This document shows, one piece after another, positions 1 to 10,243 of a DNA stretch of 64,000 nt (within the stretch, counting starts at the first letter, position 1; every line of letters starts with the position of its first letter). The stretch is from NCBI GenBank assembly GCA_963971425.1, contig OZ020516.1, forward strand, positions 15,240,593 through 15,304,592, written 5' to 3'. The position numbers and the translations under genes are program-made. The notes below the pieces were generated by a model. It did no database searches and was not told the DNA's origin. It saw nothing but the letters and a program-made list of their open reading frames with translations. Origin of the DNA: Bryoerythrophyllum caledonicum (lineage: Eukaryota; Streptophyta; Bryopsida; Pottiales; Pottiaceae).

Positions 1-1560
1 AAAATCATAAATAAATAAATAAAAAATTAAAATTAAAATTAAATAAATTGGCTACTACCCACGTACCGGATATCAACCGGGTACCAGCACTGCCCAGGTA
101 CTGAGATTGCCGACATCCAACAAGAAGACGAGACAGAGAAGAAAAGAAGAGGAGAAGGAGAAGGAGAGGAGAGGAGAAGAAGAGGAGATGAGAGGAAGAG
201 GAAGAGGAGGCTGCGAACAAGAGGAAGAGAAGGGTTTTGAAGGAGAGTTGCAGCCACCTAGGGTTTGAAGTTGCAAACTAGAGTTTGTCGAAGATTGTAG
301 CGGAGGAGGTTTTAGACATAACAAGGTGGCGATTTCTAGGCGTCGAGGCGGTGCAAGGAGGTTTACAACTGTGGCAAGAAGATTCAGAGACGAAACCACG
401 ATTGCAAGGAAGTTGTCGGTGCAACAAGGAGACTATGGTGGCAAGAATTGTGAACAAGGTGATTCTTGTCAATTGATGGATTTTTCTTGTTTGTAAAACT
501 TCCTCGTTTATAAGTTCTCTTCTTTCACTTGTTTTCTCATTTTCCTTTCTCCGGGGTGAATTTCGGTTGCCTTCTTTCGAGTCTAGAGAAAGTCTCCTGG
601 TAGACTCTACTTAGACCTTGTGCGTCCTAGAATCTTGAATCCTTGTTACTCGTGCGTCTATCCTCTGTCCCATTATTTATTTTCCATTGTCCCAGCCTTG
701 TGGCAAGTCTTCTTTTGTATTCCCCCTATTCTTCTCCTTTTCCTCGTCTTGCCAAAAATTTCTACCATCTTCCCGGTCTCTCCGGTCTCCTAGAAAACCA
801 TCTTTAAAAACCCTTGTTCCCCTAGCATAAGAGTCATCTCTTTTGCTTGAGTGGTCAATTGTTATTGTGTTTTGTCTAGTTGTGTTTCTAGATATGTGAG
901 ATGCCTACATCCACATTAATCTAGAAAATTGTTCCGGAGAAAAGTATATCGGATGCCCAGTACACTTGTGTTTTTCGGGCCGGACCGGAAATTGCGATAA
1001 GTTGGTAGGGCAATTGCTGGAAGTACACGCACATCCCGGAGTTCGTCCATCCCGGACAACATGATTCCACCGGTGACACTGAAGCTTTCCAAGATTGATT
1101 CTAGCAAGTGGAAGGGGACTGAAAAAGGAGAATAGTTGGAGGAAGACCTCACCCGGATGGGTTACATGGGATTATACGAGATACCTTGGATCTTCTAGAA
1201 GGGAAAAGCTAGCTTCCATGCCCTTCCTTCACGCTTCCTCCAACACCTCCTCCAACATCCTTCTTCTTCCTCTTCTTCACCTCTTCCTTGAAACCCAATT
1301 CCTTCAAAGAGACCCAACTATGAGAGAAAAATCGTATTGTTTGAAAGAGAGAGAGAGAGGAGCCGGCTGTGAGAAAACGTTGGCTGTGATAAAAATGTCG
1401 ACTGTGAGAAAACGCCGGCTGTGGGAGGATCCTGACCGTGGAAGGACGCTAGCCTGGAAAGGCGTCGGTACCCGGGCCTGCCGGTACTCGACCCGGTACC
1501 CGGTTTGGTAACTGAGTTGGTACCCGGCTTGGGGTACCTTCTTTTTTAACTTTTGATTTT
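1..1560 (+). repeat. Dispersed repeat family W, copy 1 (possible LTR-element fragment)
   Basis: Positions ~50-1100 resemble the reverse complement of ~23300-24500 in this window. Shared blocks include a ...TATCAACC...GGTACCAGCA... start, an 'agccttgtggcaagtc' block near 700, a 'cttcccggtc' block near 770, and a 'cttgtgttt...ccggaccgga' block near 965 just upstream of a short ATG frame. The last ~110 bases (1450-1560) resemble an inverted copy of the first ~110, both bordered by A/T-rich DNA. CCGGT/ACCGG and GGTACC motifs are very dense. The copy reaches the window edge, so its left end is unknown. An LTR-retrotransposon leader with the beginning of gag is possible but unproven, because no pol gene or second LTR is visible. 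Confidence 0.5.
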
Positions 1561-2328
1561 TTAATTTTTAATTTTTAAATATTTTTTAATATTCTTTTTC
1601 TTTTATTCCTTTATATTTTTTTTTCCTCATATAAAATAAAATTCCTATTTTCTCAAGTAGGAACTTAAGTTTTCTACAACAATAAAGTAAAAAGAAAAAC
1701 CTAAACAACTAATACTAAAAAGAACACTACTAACACGCAGTTAAGCAATTATGCACTTAGCCAAGTGCACTGGTTGCTAGTAGAAAGCCGCAAGTTATTT
1801 CCTCATAACTTTAAAAAAATCAAAACTTGGCAAGAGTTGAGTATATTTTTTGTCACAAAATTTTGGTGTTTGTCGTATCAAACATTGACATCTTCATATT
1901 GATATAAGTAATGTATTTTTTACATTCGCTACCTTTTTATAGAAGATATATGATTTCTAATCTAGTTTGCAAATCCTGCTACAAAATTATAATCATGTGC
2001 CCAAAGAGATTATAAATGTCTTTTGGGTTATTATAGGATTTTAGAGTACTACACTACAAATACAATGTGTAAGAGATACCAAAATATATATGCAATTTTC
2101 TAAGACAGTGTAAAGTATCTCACTGTATTTTATAATGCAAAAACATACATAATCAAGCAATTCCACACTATTTTTGAGAGATTCTAAAATCAAACATATC
2201 ATATGGACCATCCAATATATAAATATATACCACTTACCAAACGATAGACACATTTTAAACTGCATTATACTAACGAATTTGCCACCTAAACTGCGTACAT
2301 GTTCTACTACAGTATATAGCTCCAGGTC
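1561..2328. other. A+T-rich intergenic stretch
   Basis: Homopolymer-rich A/T sequence with only short shadow frames. I see no gene, RNA or clear repeat here. It abuts the 3' side of locus A. Confidence 0.5.
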
Positions 2329-3159
2329 TCAGAGCTCATCTTCTCGTGCAACGACTCCCTCCACGTATCCAATGGCGCTACCTACCATAGCAGACAGTTC
2401 ATGATCCTGCACTAGACGATCTTCCACATCTACGGTGCTAATAAACGCACATTGAACATATTGGTAATTGCCAGGAACACCCTCCCGCGTATGCCTTACG
2501 CTATCATCATTGTAGAAAAAACCATCCTCTAGATTGAAGGACATCTCTCGCTCTAACGAGAAGGCCCCTTGAAATGCAATGATGTCCTCGAATACGCTAG
2601 ATCTTGGAACGGAAGGCAAACTTGGTCCAGTATCACTCTGAGTACCTCCAAACGTCTCATGTGTCTCCGATACCGGCTCTGATTGAGAAGGCATCGAAGG
2701 CTGTGTAATCCTCCTCTGCACCAAAAAAAATTCTAATGAGTCCAATTCTTCTTCCCCCACCTCCAACCTGGGACCATCAAATGTACGCCACCCTCCTGCC
2801 ACTGCCGCCAAACTAACATCCACTACACCGGTATCTTGCATCCTCTTTATAGGTGTTGTAAACGTCTCCCTTGCAATATCTCCCACCGCCCGCTACATTG
2901 ATGGAATTCTCTCTCTTGGAGGAGACTGGTTCACTTCATCTTCATCGTTGTCTGAAATCTTGTAGCTCGGACTACTACAAGATGAGGAATCTTCAGTGGT
3001 ACCTGAACGTGGCAATCTCTCATGAAAACCACCTCCATCCTCATTGTCGTCTTCAATCCTCACTCCACCAACCACCTCTTCGGTCTCATGTACGATTTTG
3101 CAACCGGTACTCGTTCCACCAGTCCTAACCAACACTTGTTTTTGGAACTTGTCGGACAA
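2329..3159 (-). pseudogene. Locus A segments 6-7 (acidic, serine-rich C-terminus)
   Basis: Two adjacent minus-strand frames (3159-2893 and 2886-2329). The first is acidic and serine-rich with SGTTEDSSSCSSPSYKISDN. The second contains LEVGEEELDSLEFFLVQRR and VQDHELSAMVGSAIGYVEGV. This composition matches the acidic serine-rich tail of locus B at 57182-57643. It is likely the disordered C-terminal region of the same protein. Function unknown. Confidence 0.4.
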
Positions 3160-4031
3160 CTCATTGTACAGGAATGAAACTCTGTCAGTACAATCGTCAA
3201 TGATAAAAATCTCAGATCTCTAGAAATCTCCTTCAAGGATCGTGGGAAGGCCGTAGATATGTTACAGGCTACTAAACCCCAACCACGGGGCAAGTATGAG
3301 CCCATTAGTCTTGCCAGCTCTGATGGAGATCTCTCAAGTGAATCAACTTTAGAGGGTTGGCGTGCCTCACTCCAGTGATCCAAGAATACAAGTGGAAGTG
3401 GAAGGTCTCCAGAAACATAGTTTGGACCAGGAGATGTACCCACAGGGTGCAGCATATAGATCACAACATTGCCAATTGGTTGTAATACTTGCTCCAGACG
3501 TCCATTCTCTGTAAAATCGAGAGCATAGAGATTAAACAAGTTGGGATCAAATGCGCAACATCCACGTCGCATGGTACATTCCTCTAGAAGCTTCACCTTT
3601 GTGAAAAACTCTTCATTCGCATACACGGCCGTTGGTAACACGAAGATGACGTTCCATCGTTCAATATTTGCCATCCATAATGTCAGCTGTGCAAAAGCTG
3701 CGGATAACTGGAGGTCTCCCCAATGACCATCTCCATGCCTCCCACCGCTACGCCAACAATCAATCACCCACAAACATGGTTTTCCCAACTCTATGTACTC
3801 GATGCGGAATAACTCTCTTCTACATCGAATCGGAAGAAGATTCTCTGTGTCGTTTTGGCCTGGCCTCAAAACTTCCATCTGCCATTCCCAATTAGCAGTA
3901 GCCAATCCTCCCACATCCACGGACAATCCAATCTTTCCACACCCCCTTGCTGCAATGTTATCATCATGAAACGTGATAGAAGGAGGGATGAGGTAGGCTA
4001 TGTCTTCTAGTTTAGACACCTTCCCCCACAC
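3060..4031 (-). pseudogene. Locus A segment 5 (323 codons, largest open frame)
   Basis: The longest intact frame of locus A. Visible features are GKVSKLEDIAYLIPPSITFHDDN near the start, CGKIGLSVDVGG, a hydrophobic run in WNVIFVLPTAVYANEEFF, and PRGWGLVACNISTAFP near the end. The frame upstream of the ATG is closed by a stop, but similar residues continue before it (KEQLDTFGKLLNATTKK), so the ATG is probably not the true start. The pattern of alternating hydrophobic strands and small-residue loops suggests a globular alpha/beta domain. I cannot assign a family. Confidence 0.45.
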
Positions 4032-4394
4032 AAGAGCACATCAAGTTTTTTTCGTGGTAGCATTCAAAAGCTTTCCAAAGGTATCGAGTTGTTCCTTACT
4101 CCTTGGAAAATACTCCCCTACAGGGATACGAAAGAACTCCTCCATGGTATTAAGTGTATTTTCCTTGTTCTCCACCATCAAGCAACGGATGGAATTCATT
4201 AGAGCTTCTCGTCTCTAATATTGGTCAACGACACCGGAAATCGTATGAGGATGTGGATTCGGGTATTTTACACCGTTGAAGTAATATGCTTGACGAGGTC
4301 TTGCTCCATCCACCTTCACCGGCTTCGCTGCAGCAGACTTTGCCAACCGAAGATAATATGGATTCGGAACCCTACCTGACGGCCTCAACCAATT

Positions 4395-4961
4395 CTAGGT
4401 CATCTCCTTTCTTGTTGGTCGTACGTCCACATTTAGATCCAGTTGTTTCTTCTTCGCCATGTCCTTCCACTTGTCCTCTTCTTCCTTGCTGTAGAGAAGA
4501 ATGTTGTCTTTGTAGTTCTTGCATACTTGAATGATAGCTTCAAAGCAATCATTGCTCGGATTCCATGCATGATTGGTCAAATCCTCCATGTTTTTGGCCA
4601 ACCTCTTCACCGTGACAACTCCATCCCCCTTGGGCAATTTATGCACTCCACTTGCCGCACTCACCAAAGCAACAGCCCAGCGTGCATCGTCCGCACATAC
4701 TGTGCTATTAGGCCTCCCGTATAAATCCCAAATCTGATGGAGCTTTGTCAAATCCTCCTCCATAGTAGAATATGATTGTCTCTGGAACTCCCCCACGTTG
4801 ATCCGCGCAGACTTCTCAATATAAAAGCGGCGATCATTATACACCACAAAAGAGGCGTCCTGCCGCTCAAACGTGTGTAGGTACTCATTTAAAGGCATAA
4901 TGCCATCTCTCCACTGCTGCTGTGCAAATTTACAAGCTGCTACTATGTGTTGCCCATCCAC
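4395..4961 (-). pseudogene. Locus A segment 4 (188 codons)
   Basis: A 188-codon frame, mostly helical, with conserved-looking motifs FVVYNDRRFYIEKSARINVG, LTKLHQIWDLYGRPN and a lysine-rich end (CKNYKDNILLYSKEEEDKWK). A similar ...DYKNAVVAITESRKAHLKME... stretch occurs in locus B near 58720-58780. No named domain. It lies directly downstream of the MITE-split segment on the same strand. Confidence 0.45.
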
Positions 4962-4982
4962 CGGTTCCTAAATGATATGATC

Positions 4983-5793
4983 TTAAAGCAAAGAATATTG
5001 GGATTCCATGGCACCTTGTTCAAAAGCACTCCCCTGTGTAATAAATATGCGTTCAAACTCTTGTGTTGTTCCTACCGACGAAAATGGCAACTCCTCCCTC
5101 TTAACGACACCATCATCCGTGGTAGTATACACGATGTATCCGATCGGTCGAAGTACCAATCTACTCACCCGAGTCGCGGATTCTGGGTCTCTTAAGCGGT
5201 TCAATACTTCTCTAACCCTCTTTTGTGATAAAACCCGGTGATTCGTTTAACTGATATTTAACAAAATATGGACAAATGAAAGTCCAGAAATAGTGGTCGG
5301 CTCTCAGCCGAGAGCTGCCAAAGCGTCTTATCAATAATCTTTGAAAGTGCCTAACTCACTCATTTTCTATCCGAATGGAGCATATGAGATGTTTTTTGGC
5401 ATCTACGAAAAATGTAGATGTTAAAAAACACCTCATAAGCTTGATTTGGACAAAGTTTGAGTAAGTTATGACCGTTTGAAAATTTCAAACGAAGAGAAGC
5501 ATCGGCTGGCAGCCGATAAGAATTCAAAGTCTAATCGGTCCACAAATGGTGATTTTGTCCAGATTTTGTTAAATATCCGTTGTTTCTAGATTCTCCACAG
5601 AGACAATACGGTCTATGTGTGCCTTAAACACAAAATTCCCCCACACTGATCCTTTTGCAATCTCCTTCATTGTAGGCACTAGTGCTTTTAAATACATTGA
5701 AGTTGGAACATCATGCGGTATCTCCACATTGTCTTCAAAATCCTCTAGTATATTATCTAATAGGTTGTGAAATGTTTCTTCTTTCGGCGCCAT
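4983..5793 (-). pseudogene. Locus A segment 3, split by a MITE
   Basis: The frame 5793-5569 runs into the MITE at 5581 and stops inside it. On the other side the same frame resumes at 5248 and continues to 4983. Removing the MITE with one 4-bp GTTT duplication restores an uninterrupted reading frame across the junction (codons for ...VENLE, then T, then NHRVLSQKRV...). The conceptual product before insertion is about 160 aa. It has an acidic helical start (LLDNILEDFEDNVEIP) and a beta-rich end (IGYIVYTTTDDGVV, then ERIFITQGSAFEQG). Function unknown. The frame preservation is good evidence that this was coding DNA, not intron, when the MITE landed. Confidence 0.6.
5249..5581. mobile_element. 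333-bp MITE inserted in locus A
   Basis: The terminal inverted repeats are about 26 bp with few mismatches; AACTGATATTTAACAAAA on the left matches AACGGATATTTAACAAAA read inward from the right end. A 4-bp GTTT flanks both ends (5245-5248 and 5582-5585) as a target-site duplication. The interior holds no ORF. It has inverted motifs around an ATCGGCT/AGCCGAT core. The superfamily is not obvious from a 4-bp duplication. Confidence 0.75.
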
Positions 5794-6454
5794 GGATGAT
5801 GGCTGACAAATCAGCTAAATCTCTCGGTGTAGATGTAGGGGCCCTACGATGACCATCAGACGTCTTGAGCCCGGACCTAGGAACCAAGCCACCCGATCTG
5901 ATACTTCTTTCAATCAACCTCTTCTCGCTTGGATCCAAACTTGATGGGCTTTCTCTTGAAGCAGAAGCTACATCACTCTCAACACGCCCTGGCCTCTTCG
6001 TAGGACATCTACTCGTTAATGGAAGATAAGGTTTTATTTGTACCTCAGAAGTTGTAGTGGGATGTTGGCCTCCACTTTCCCTTCCCCCCTCCAGTGGTTG
6101 CCAATCCAATTGCAACGGCTCAGCAAAAATTCTATAAACTTTTGTTTCTTCTAGGTCCGCTGGTTGGGCTTGACTTGTCGCACGTGATGGGTCCTTCGCC
6201 CGAAATGCTTCATATCTGATATGTTCCTCCATAATTTTCTTAGCCTTCAGCACCATCTTCGGTGATAACGCTAAACAGGCTAAGACGTTATTGTGTCTAG
6301 TTGTACGTACCGCAAGAGAGATGTTTAACCAAAACGTCTCCAATGATTTGAGGAATTTCACTTGACCTGGATTTTGAAGAAGATTCAAAGGGACAGGTGT
6401 AAGAAGAAACATCTTCGAAAGAGAAGTCTTCAACTCCAATTGACCTGGACCCAC
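5753..6454 (-). pseudogene. Locus A segment 2 (233 codons, basic/serine-rich C-terminus)
   Basis: Open for 233 codons. The first ~90 residues look helical (FWLNISLAVRTTRHNN, then KMVLKAKKIMEEHIRYEAF). The rest is a disordered, charged, proline/serine/arginine-rich linker. Its end overlaps the next segment (frame beginning at 5793) by about 40 bases in a different frame, which implies a one-base frameshift or a splice junction there. No known domain is recognised. Confidence 0.4.
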
Positions 6455-6484
6455 TACGCAAGTTACGTATACTATATCATCACG

Positions 6485-6667
6485 TCAAAGAGTATTTGCC
6501 TGGATTTTGCCAAAATTCTTCCCCAACGCCGATGTACACTTCCCTAGCTCAAAGCGATAATCCGTCACCCACAAGAAGGCGCTCGACTCATCCACTTCCC
6601 CAATCCACCAGCCGTGGTTCCTTCCAGATTCTCTCAGTTTTTGTTGGTGCCATAACGCAACACTCAA
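6485..6667 (-). pseudogene. Locus A segment 1 (N-terminal, aromatic-rich)
   Basis: A 60-codon minus-strand frame with the motifs HGWWIGEVDE and FLWVTDYRFELGKC. A comparable but broken stretch lies in locus B at about 60160-60350 (EYGWLLMDV followed by VLFFCLYYNVDFHDKAELGF). The repeated spacing of W/Y/F residues suggests a small beta-rich domain, but I cannot name it. Whether its ATG is a real start is uncertain. Confidence 0.35.
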
Positions 6668-6714
6668 AAAACTTGTATATCATTACGAAACGACAGTAAC
6701 TATTAGTATGGAAT

Positions 6715-7199
6715 AAGAATTTTTGAACCACCACTCATTGCACAATTTTTTTGAACATGCTACACCCCTTGTCTACCTCTAAAAAAATTTACACTACACA
6801 AGATCTAAATCCAATACCATCGTATTAAGCATGTTGTTAGTTCTTTGGTGAAATAGCATATTAATCCAAGTCAATTATTTTCACACATTTTCACACATTT
6901 TTGGTGAGAGTACCCAAAAACTTCTACCTTTCTACATAAAACTTTGAGAACTTCGTATGATTCACTTTTGATTTTTTCTACGACATTATGTGATGTAAAA
7001 CTTCTAATTGACCATTTCAATTCTCATTTCAAACGATATCAAGTTCACAAAAATACATAACGTGAATTGAGAATTTTTGAACCTCCACTCATTGCACATT
7101 TTTTTTGAATATGCTACACCCCTTGTCTACCTCAAAAAACTTTTGCACTACACAAGATCTAAAGCCAATACAATCGTGTTAAGTCTATTGTTAGTTCTT
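6715..7199 (+). repeat. Family X repeat, left part, with ~354-bp tandem duplication
   Basis: The block beginning 'ttttgaacc(a/t)ccactcattgcac' at 6721 recurs at 7075 (period 354) and, once the LINE is removed, again at 20432 (period 355). The tandem units share 'ttagttctttggtgaaatagca', 'tattaatccaagtcaattattttc' and 'gatgtaaaacttct'. Other copies of X elsewhere in the window are not tandem. This copy therefore acquired an internal duplication, satellite-fashion, before the LINE inserted into it. Confidence 0.8.
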
Positions 7200-7212
7200 T
7201 GGTGAAATAGCA
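7200..7212. repeat. LINE target-site duplication, 3' side
   Basis: TGGTGAAATAGCA. It is identical to 20202-20214. The flanking repeat reads through correctly (…ttctttggtgaaatagca | tattaatccaag…) when the sequence between the two copies is removed, and the uninterrupted version is present at 6851-6890. Confidence 0.9.
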
Positions 7213-7224
7213 GAAGAAGAAGAA
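7213..7224 (-). repeat. (TTC)4 3' tail of the LINE
   Basis: Plus strand (GAA)4, i.e. TTCTTCTTCTTC at the 3' terminus on the sense strand, abutting the target-site duplication. Microsatellite tails of this kind are known for several LINE clades that do not use poly(A). Confidence 0.8.
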
Positions 7225-7460
7225 CGCCGGTCTCCGAAGGAGCCGGCGTGAATAAAGTGTCTGTTCGTTCCATTACTAAGACCATGCCCACCGGACAAGA
7301 AATTAGTAAACTGGAACTACTTCCCCCTCTCAAGGGTAGACACTATGTAACCGGTGACCAGATACCAACCAAAAAACAAACAACCAATGTAACAACTAAC
7401 TAAGCAAGTCGCCAAAACCACAAAACCAACAAGTCAGGATAAGTCTGGGCGGAGAAGCAT
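7225..7460 (-). other. LINE 3' UTR
   Basis: About 236 bases between the last stop and the (TTC)4 tail. It contains a GC-rich inverted motif, 'cgccggtctccgaaggagccggcg' on the plus strand, immediately next to the tail. That could form a stem-loop for recognition by the reverse transcriptase, but this is inferred from position only. Confidence 0.5.
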
Positions 7461-8552
7461 TTAAGGGGGGTCTTGTATATCGGGGAGGGCTTGGTTGTTT
7501 TTGATTTTACGTTTATGTAGCAAAATGGACATGGCATATTGAATAGCGATGGTGTTAATGTTTTTAAAGGTGGTTTTGATTGTTTCAATGAGTATTTTGA
7601 AGGTATCTTCAAGAGTTTTCATAGATGGGATGAAGGTGGTGGCACGAGCGCCAGATGTGATAACAATAATGGGGTCCTCATTCCATCCAAGGGCAATGAT
7701 GTCGTCAATGAGGGGTTGGTATTTGTCTATTTTGTTTTGGATTGTTTCCGGAGAAAATCTATCGTTGCAATATGTGAATTCAATGAATTGGATGGTGTAG
7801 TCTTGGTTAATGTGGTCGGGTGGCGGATCATTGTATGGTAAACCTCTAACACAGAGGATGTCCGGTTTGAGCCTAGCATTGCAATGGCATCTTTGGGTCA
7901 CAAATGAGCATGGGAGTAGCCAAGGGGAGACTGTATTTTCTTGTGGATTGTTATTAAAAGTGCCGGCGTTCATTAGTATAAAACATCTTGATTTATTGTA
8001 GGAGGTGATTAGTTTTCGGACTTCCCATACCGCTTTATTATGCCTTTTAACAATTAGAGAATGTATGTGGTGGTTTTGGCATTTGAGTAGAACATGAAGC
8101 CATGTGTCGGGGTCCGTTGAGGGGCATATGGGGCATGTTATGGATGGGAATCTTTCTATTCCAAAGAAGAGTTGTTTGCGAGCGTTTCCCATATACTGAC
8201 CGGTACGGAATTTGATGAGGCATGTTATTTGTGAGTCTGAGATGATGGGGTTTTTCCAAAAGTTTGTAGAGAGTTCATTGTCTATGTCGTTATTGTTAGT
8301 CCATTTTTCTATGTTAGGAATATTTTCTGAGATTGTGTCAAGGTTGTTGTCGAGGTCTTGTTTTTTGAGATATTTGCCCAAAAATCTAATTGGGCCTTTG
8401 TCGGGGGTATTTTCTTTGGAAGGCCAATCTTCTTTTTGAAAGTAGTATGGGGTGGCATGGGCATGTTCATGTGAGTCTGGCATTTTTGTGTGTTTTTTCT
8501 CGGCCTTCTTTTGCAAGTTTGTCTGCTTGTTCGTTGCCATCAATGTTGGCAT
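7461..8552 (-). CDS. LINE polyprotein C-terminus: CCHC zinc knuckle + PD-(D/E)xK-like nuclease
   Basis: 363 codons are open, though the natural start is upstream in another frame (the RNase H frame). Residues 140-158 form C-x2-C-x9-H-x4-C. An R-H-N triplet follows at 170-172, then P-D at 230-231, I-E-F-T at 257-260, K274 and D-K-Y at 276-278, and a hydrophobic strand ending in VITSGARATTF. In restriction-like endonuclease (RLE) LINEs a CCHC motif, an R-H pair, a PD...(D/E) and a downstream K..KY occur in this order. I therefore read this as an RLE-type domain. It could be a degenerate, non-catalytic version, since the spacing from D231 to E258 is longer than in R2-type enzymes. It lies downstream of RNase H, as expected for a C-terminal RLE. 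Confidence 0.65.
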   Translation of the reverse strand: MPTLMATNKQTNLQKKAEKKHTKMPDSHEHAHATPYYFQKEDWPSKENTPDKGPIRFLGKYLKKQDLDNNLDTISENIPNIEKWTNNNDIDNELSTNFWKNPIISDSQITCLIKFRTGQYMGNARKQLFFGIERFPSITCPICPSTDPDTWLHVLLKCQNHHIHSLIVKRHNKAVWEVRKLITSYNKSRCFILMNAGTFNNNPQENTVSPWLLPCSFVTQRCHCNARLKPDILCVRGLPYNDPPPDHINQDYTIQFIEFTYCNDRFSPETIQNKIDKYQPLIDDIIALGWNEDPIIVITSGARATTFIPSMKTLEDTFKILIETIKTTFKNINTIAIQYAMSILLHKRKIKNNQALPDIQDPP

Positions 8553-8935
8553 GGGCTCACTTTATGAAGGGTTGTGATTTGTGTACGGTTTTGTAACATT
8601 TGGACCATTGATGTTAATATGATTTGGTCGGGGTGGCTATTGTGGAGGGTAGGGTGTGTTATTTGAGTGTTTAGTAGGTAGAGTGCATTTATACAATCGG
8701 TGAATATATGTGCAGGTTCATTTTTGTATTTTGTTGTGATGATTTATAGTGTGTTGTGAATGGCCATGAGTTCTGCTCTGAGGATATTTTGTAGTCCGTG
8801 GAGTCTTTTGGCTAATTTAATTTCTTTGGTAGAATTATATATGCCATAGCCAGCTTTTTCTCTGTGCCAAGAGCCTAGGCTAATTTGTTCTGGTGGTTTA
8901 AAGGAGCCGTCGGTGTAGTAGCTGTGTGCGGGGTT
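8505..8935 (-). pseudogene. LINE RNase H domain (interrupted)
   Basis: Minus-strand translation shows YYTDGSFKPP near 8920, RAELMAIHNTL near 8770, IFTDCINALYLLN near 8710 and HANIDGNEQADKLAK near 8545. These contain the D, E, D and D residues and surrounding motifs expected of RNase H1-type domains in LINEs. Stops interrupt it: one follows NTL, and a TGA stands where a tryptophan codon is expected before AHANIDGNE. A frame change near 8510 separates it from the C-terminal nuclease frame. Confidence 0.8.
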
Positions 8936-9219
8936 AAATTTTGGTGTAGTATGAATTGGGTAGTCAGGGAGAGGGGGAGGTGTGACGGAGTAGTTTAGTG
9001 TGTTGTTGATATAGTTTAGTTTGGACCAGTTTTTACTTTTGTTTACGGGGGTTTGTATGGGTGTTGGTGGGGCTGATTTTGTGTATATTCAGTGTATATT
9101 TAAATTGTTTGTTATGTTGGTAAGTTCGGCAAGTTGTTCTAGGGAATTTAGGGTTTGATTTTGATGATGGACGCATAGTATTTGTAAGGTTGATGGCTCG
9201 ATTCGGGGTTTTTTTAGTT

Positions 9220-9985
9220 CGAGTGGGATAGTAGGTTCTTCGTATGGTATTGTGTCTGCCTCAAATACTGCAATGATATGGGAATCTGAAAATGGGTTTA
9301 AATGTTGGTTGTTGTTTTGGTACCAATTGTTGTTCGGTGTGATGATGATTGTATTTGTGTTATTTGGATCGTGTTTGGCGGCAAGTCAAGCCGAATGTAT
9401 TGCTTGTTCCATATCTTTCTCGTTGTGGGGGTGAGCTATACCATTACCGATCCATTTATAGTCAAAGGCCTTGCCTAGGGATCCGAATATTTTGTCTCTT
9501 TCATAGGGTGAGTAGAATTTTTTTAGTTTAGTAAAACATGTGACCGGGGAAGAAAAGTATGATTGTTCAATGTTAAAGGACGAGATTAGTGAGTCTAAGA
9601 TGGGTGTGGGTATTGTGTACTGCATATTTTTGAGGGAATCTTTTTTTGGTATTTGGTATTTGTACCTTTGGTATAGCCAAATTAATTCGGTTTCAAAGGG
9701 TTGGGTTGTTGGTTCGATATTCGTAGGAGTTTGTAGTTTTGTATTGTATTGATTCCATAGCCATTGGAGTCGAGTAACGGGGATAGTGTGTAAGTGTCGG
9801 CCATTTTCTTCATGTAAGTGTGCTTGATTGTTATCTATTTTGATTGTGTTCGAGTGTGTGAGGATATCATTTTCGGGGTTGCATTCTGTTGTATAAATGT
9901 TTAAGAGTGGGATAATTATGGGTGGTGTAACGGACCTTGAATCTGAGACTTGTTCTTGGGGGTGGTGGGCTAGGATGATATCCAA
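9220..9985 (-). pseudogene. LINE unassigned domain between RT and RNase H
   Basis: The open frame 9985-9386 ends at a TGA within ...QAIHSA*LAAKHDPN..., where arginine (CGA) is expected. The reading continues in frame to about 9220. The core motifs are SSPVTCFTKLKKFYSP, ERDKIFGSLGKAFDYKW, GNGIAHPHNEKDMEQA, TIIITPNNNWYQN and ADTIPYEEP. The FGSLG-x-F ... (N/A)-x-P-x pattern is reminiscent of the PCIF1-type adenine methyltransferase fold, with AHPH in place of the catalytic NPPF. This is an inference from motif order only. The N-terminal half of the frame is low-complexity linker. Confidence 0.45.
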
Positions 9986-10243
9986 GTAACTTTTGTTTTG
10001 AGTTTTTTGGTAGTATTGTTTTAATTTGACGGTATTATGTGTGGAGGTATTGGTATCGTATCGTGGGAAGAGATCTCTTTGGGGGAGCCATTTATTGTAT
10101 GTATTATCATTGTATTGCCATTGGCATAGATATTTTGTGTAGGTATTTTCTATGTTGTTTTTGTCTTTGTGTTGGATATGTTTATGGTGTATGATGTTAT
10201 CAATGGGATATGCAGTAGGGTTTTTGAAGATGTATGTTGGAAG

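Larger units (their letters stand above)
2329..6667 (-). pseudogene. Locus A: broken multi-segment gene, function unknown
   Basis: Seven minus-strand segments line up colinearly: 6667-6485, 6454-5753, 5793-5569 joined to 5248-4983, 4961-4395, 4031-3060, 3159-2893 and 2886-2329. Their codon use and hydrophobic patterns look protein-like, but stops and frame changes separate them, so this is either a multi-exon gene or a pseudogene. The N-terminal part has an aromatic segment (GWWIGEV, then FLWVTDYRFELGKC), and the C-terminal part is acidic and serine-rich. I recognise no enzymatic domain. Locus B (57.2-61.3 kb) has several similar motifs in the same order, which suggests a dispersed family, perhaps carried by a transposon. 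A 333-bp MITE interrupts one segment exactly in frame. Confidence 0.5.

Noticed and set aside
1..1560. Complete LTR retrotransposon for family W
   Set aside because: The similar ends are inverted, not direct, and no integrase, RT or second LTR is visible. Reported only as a dispersed repeat.
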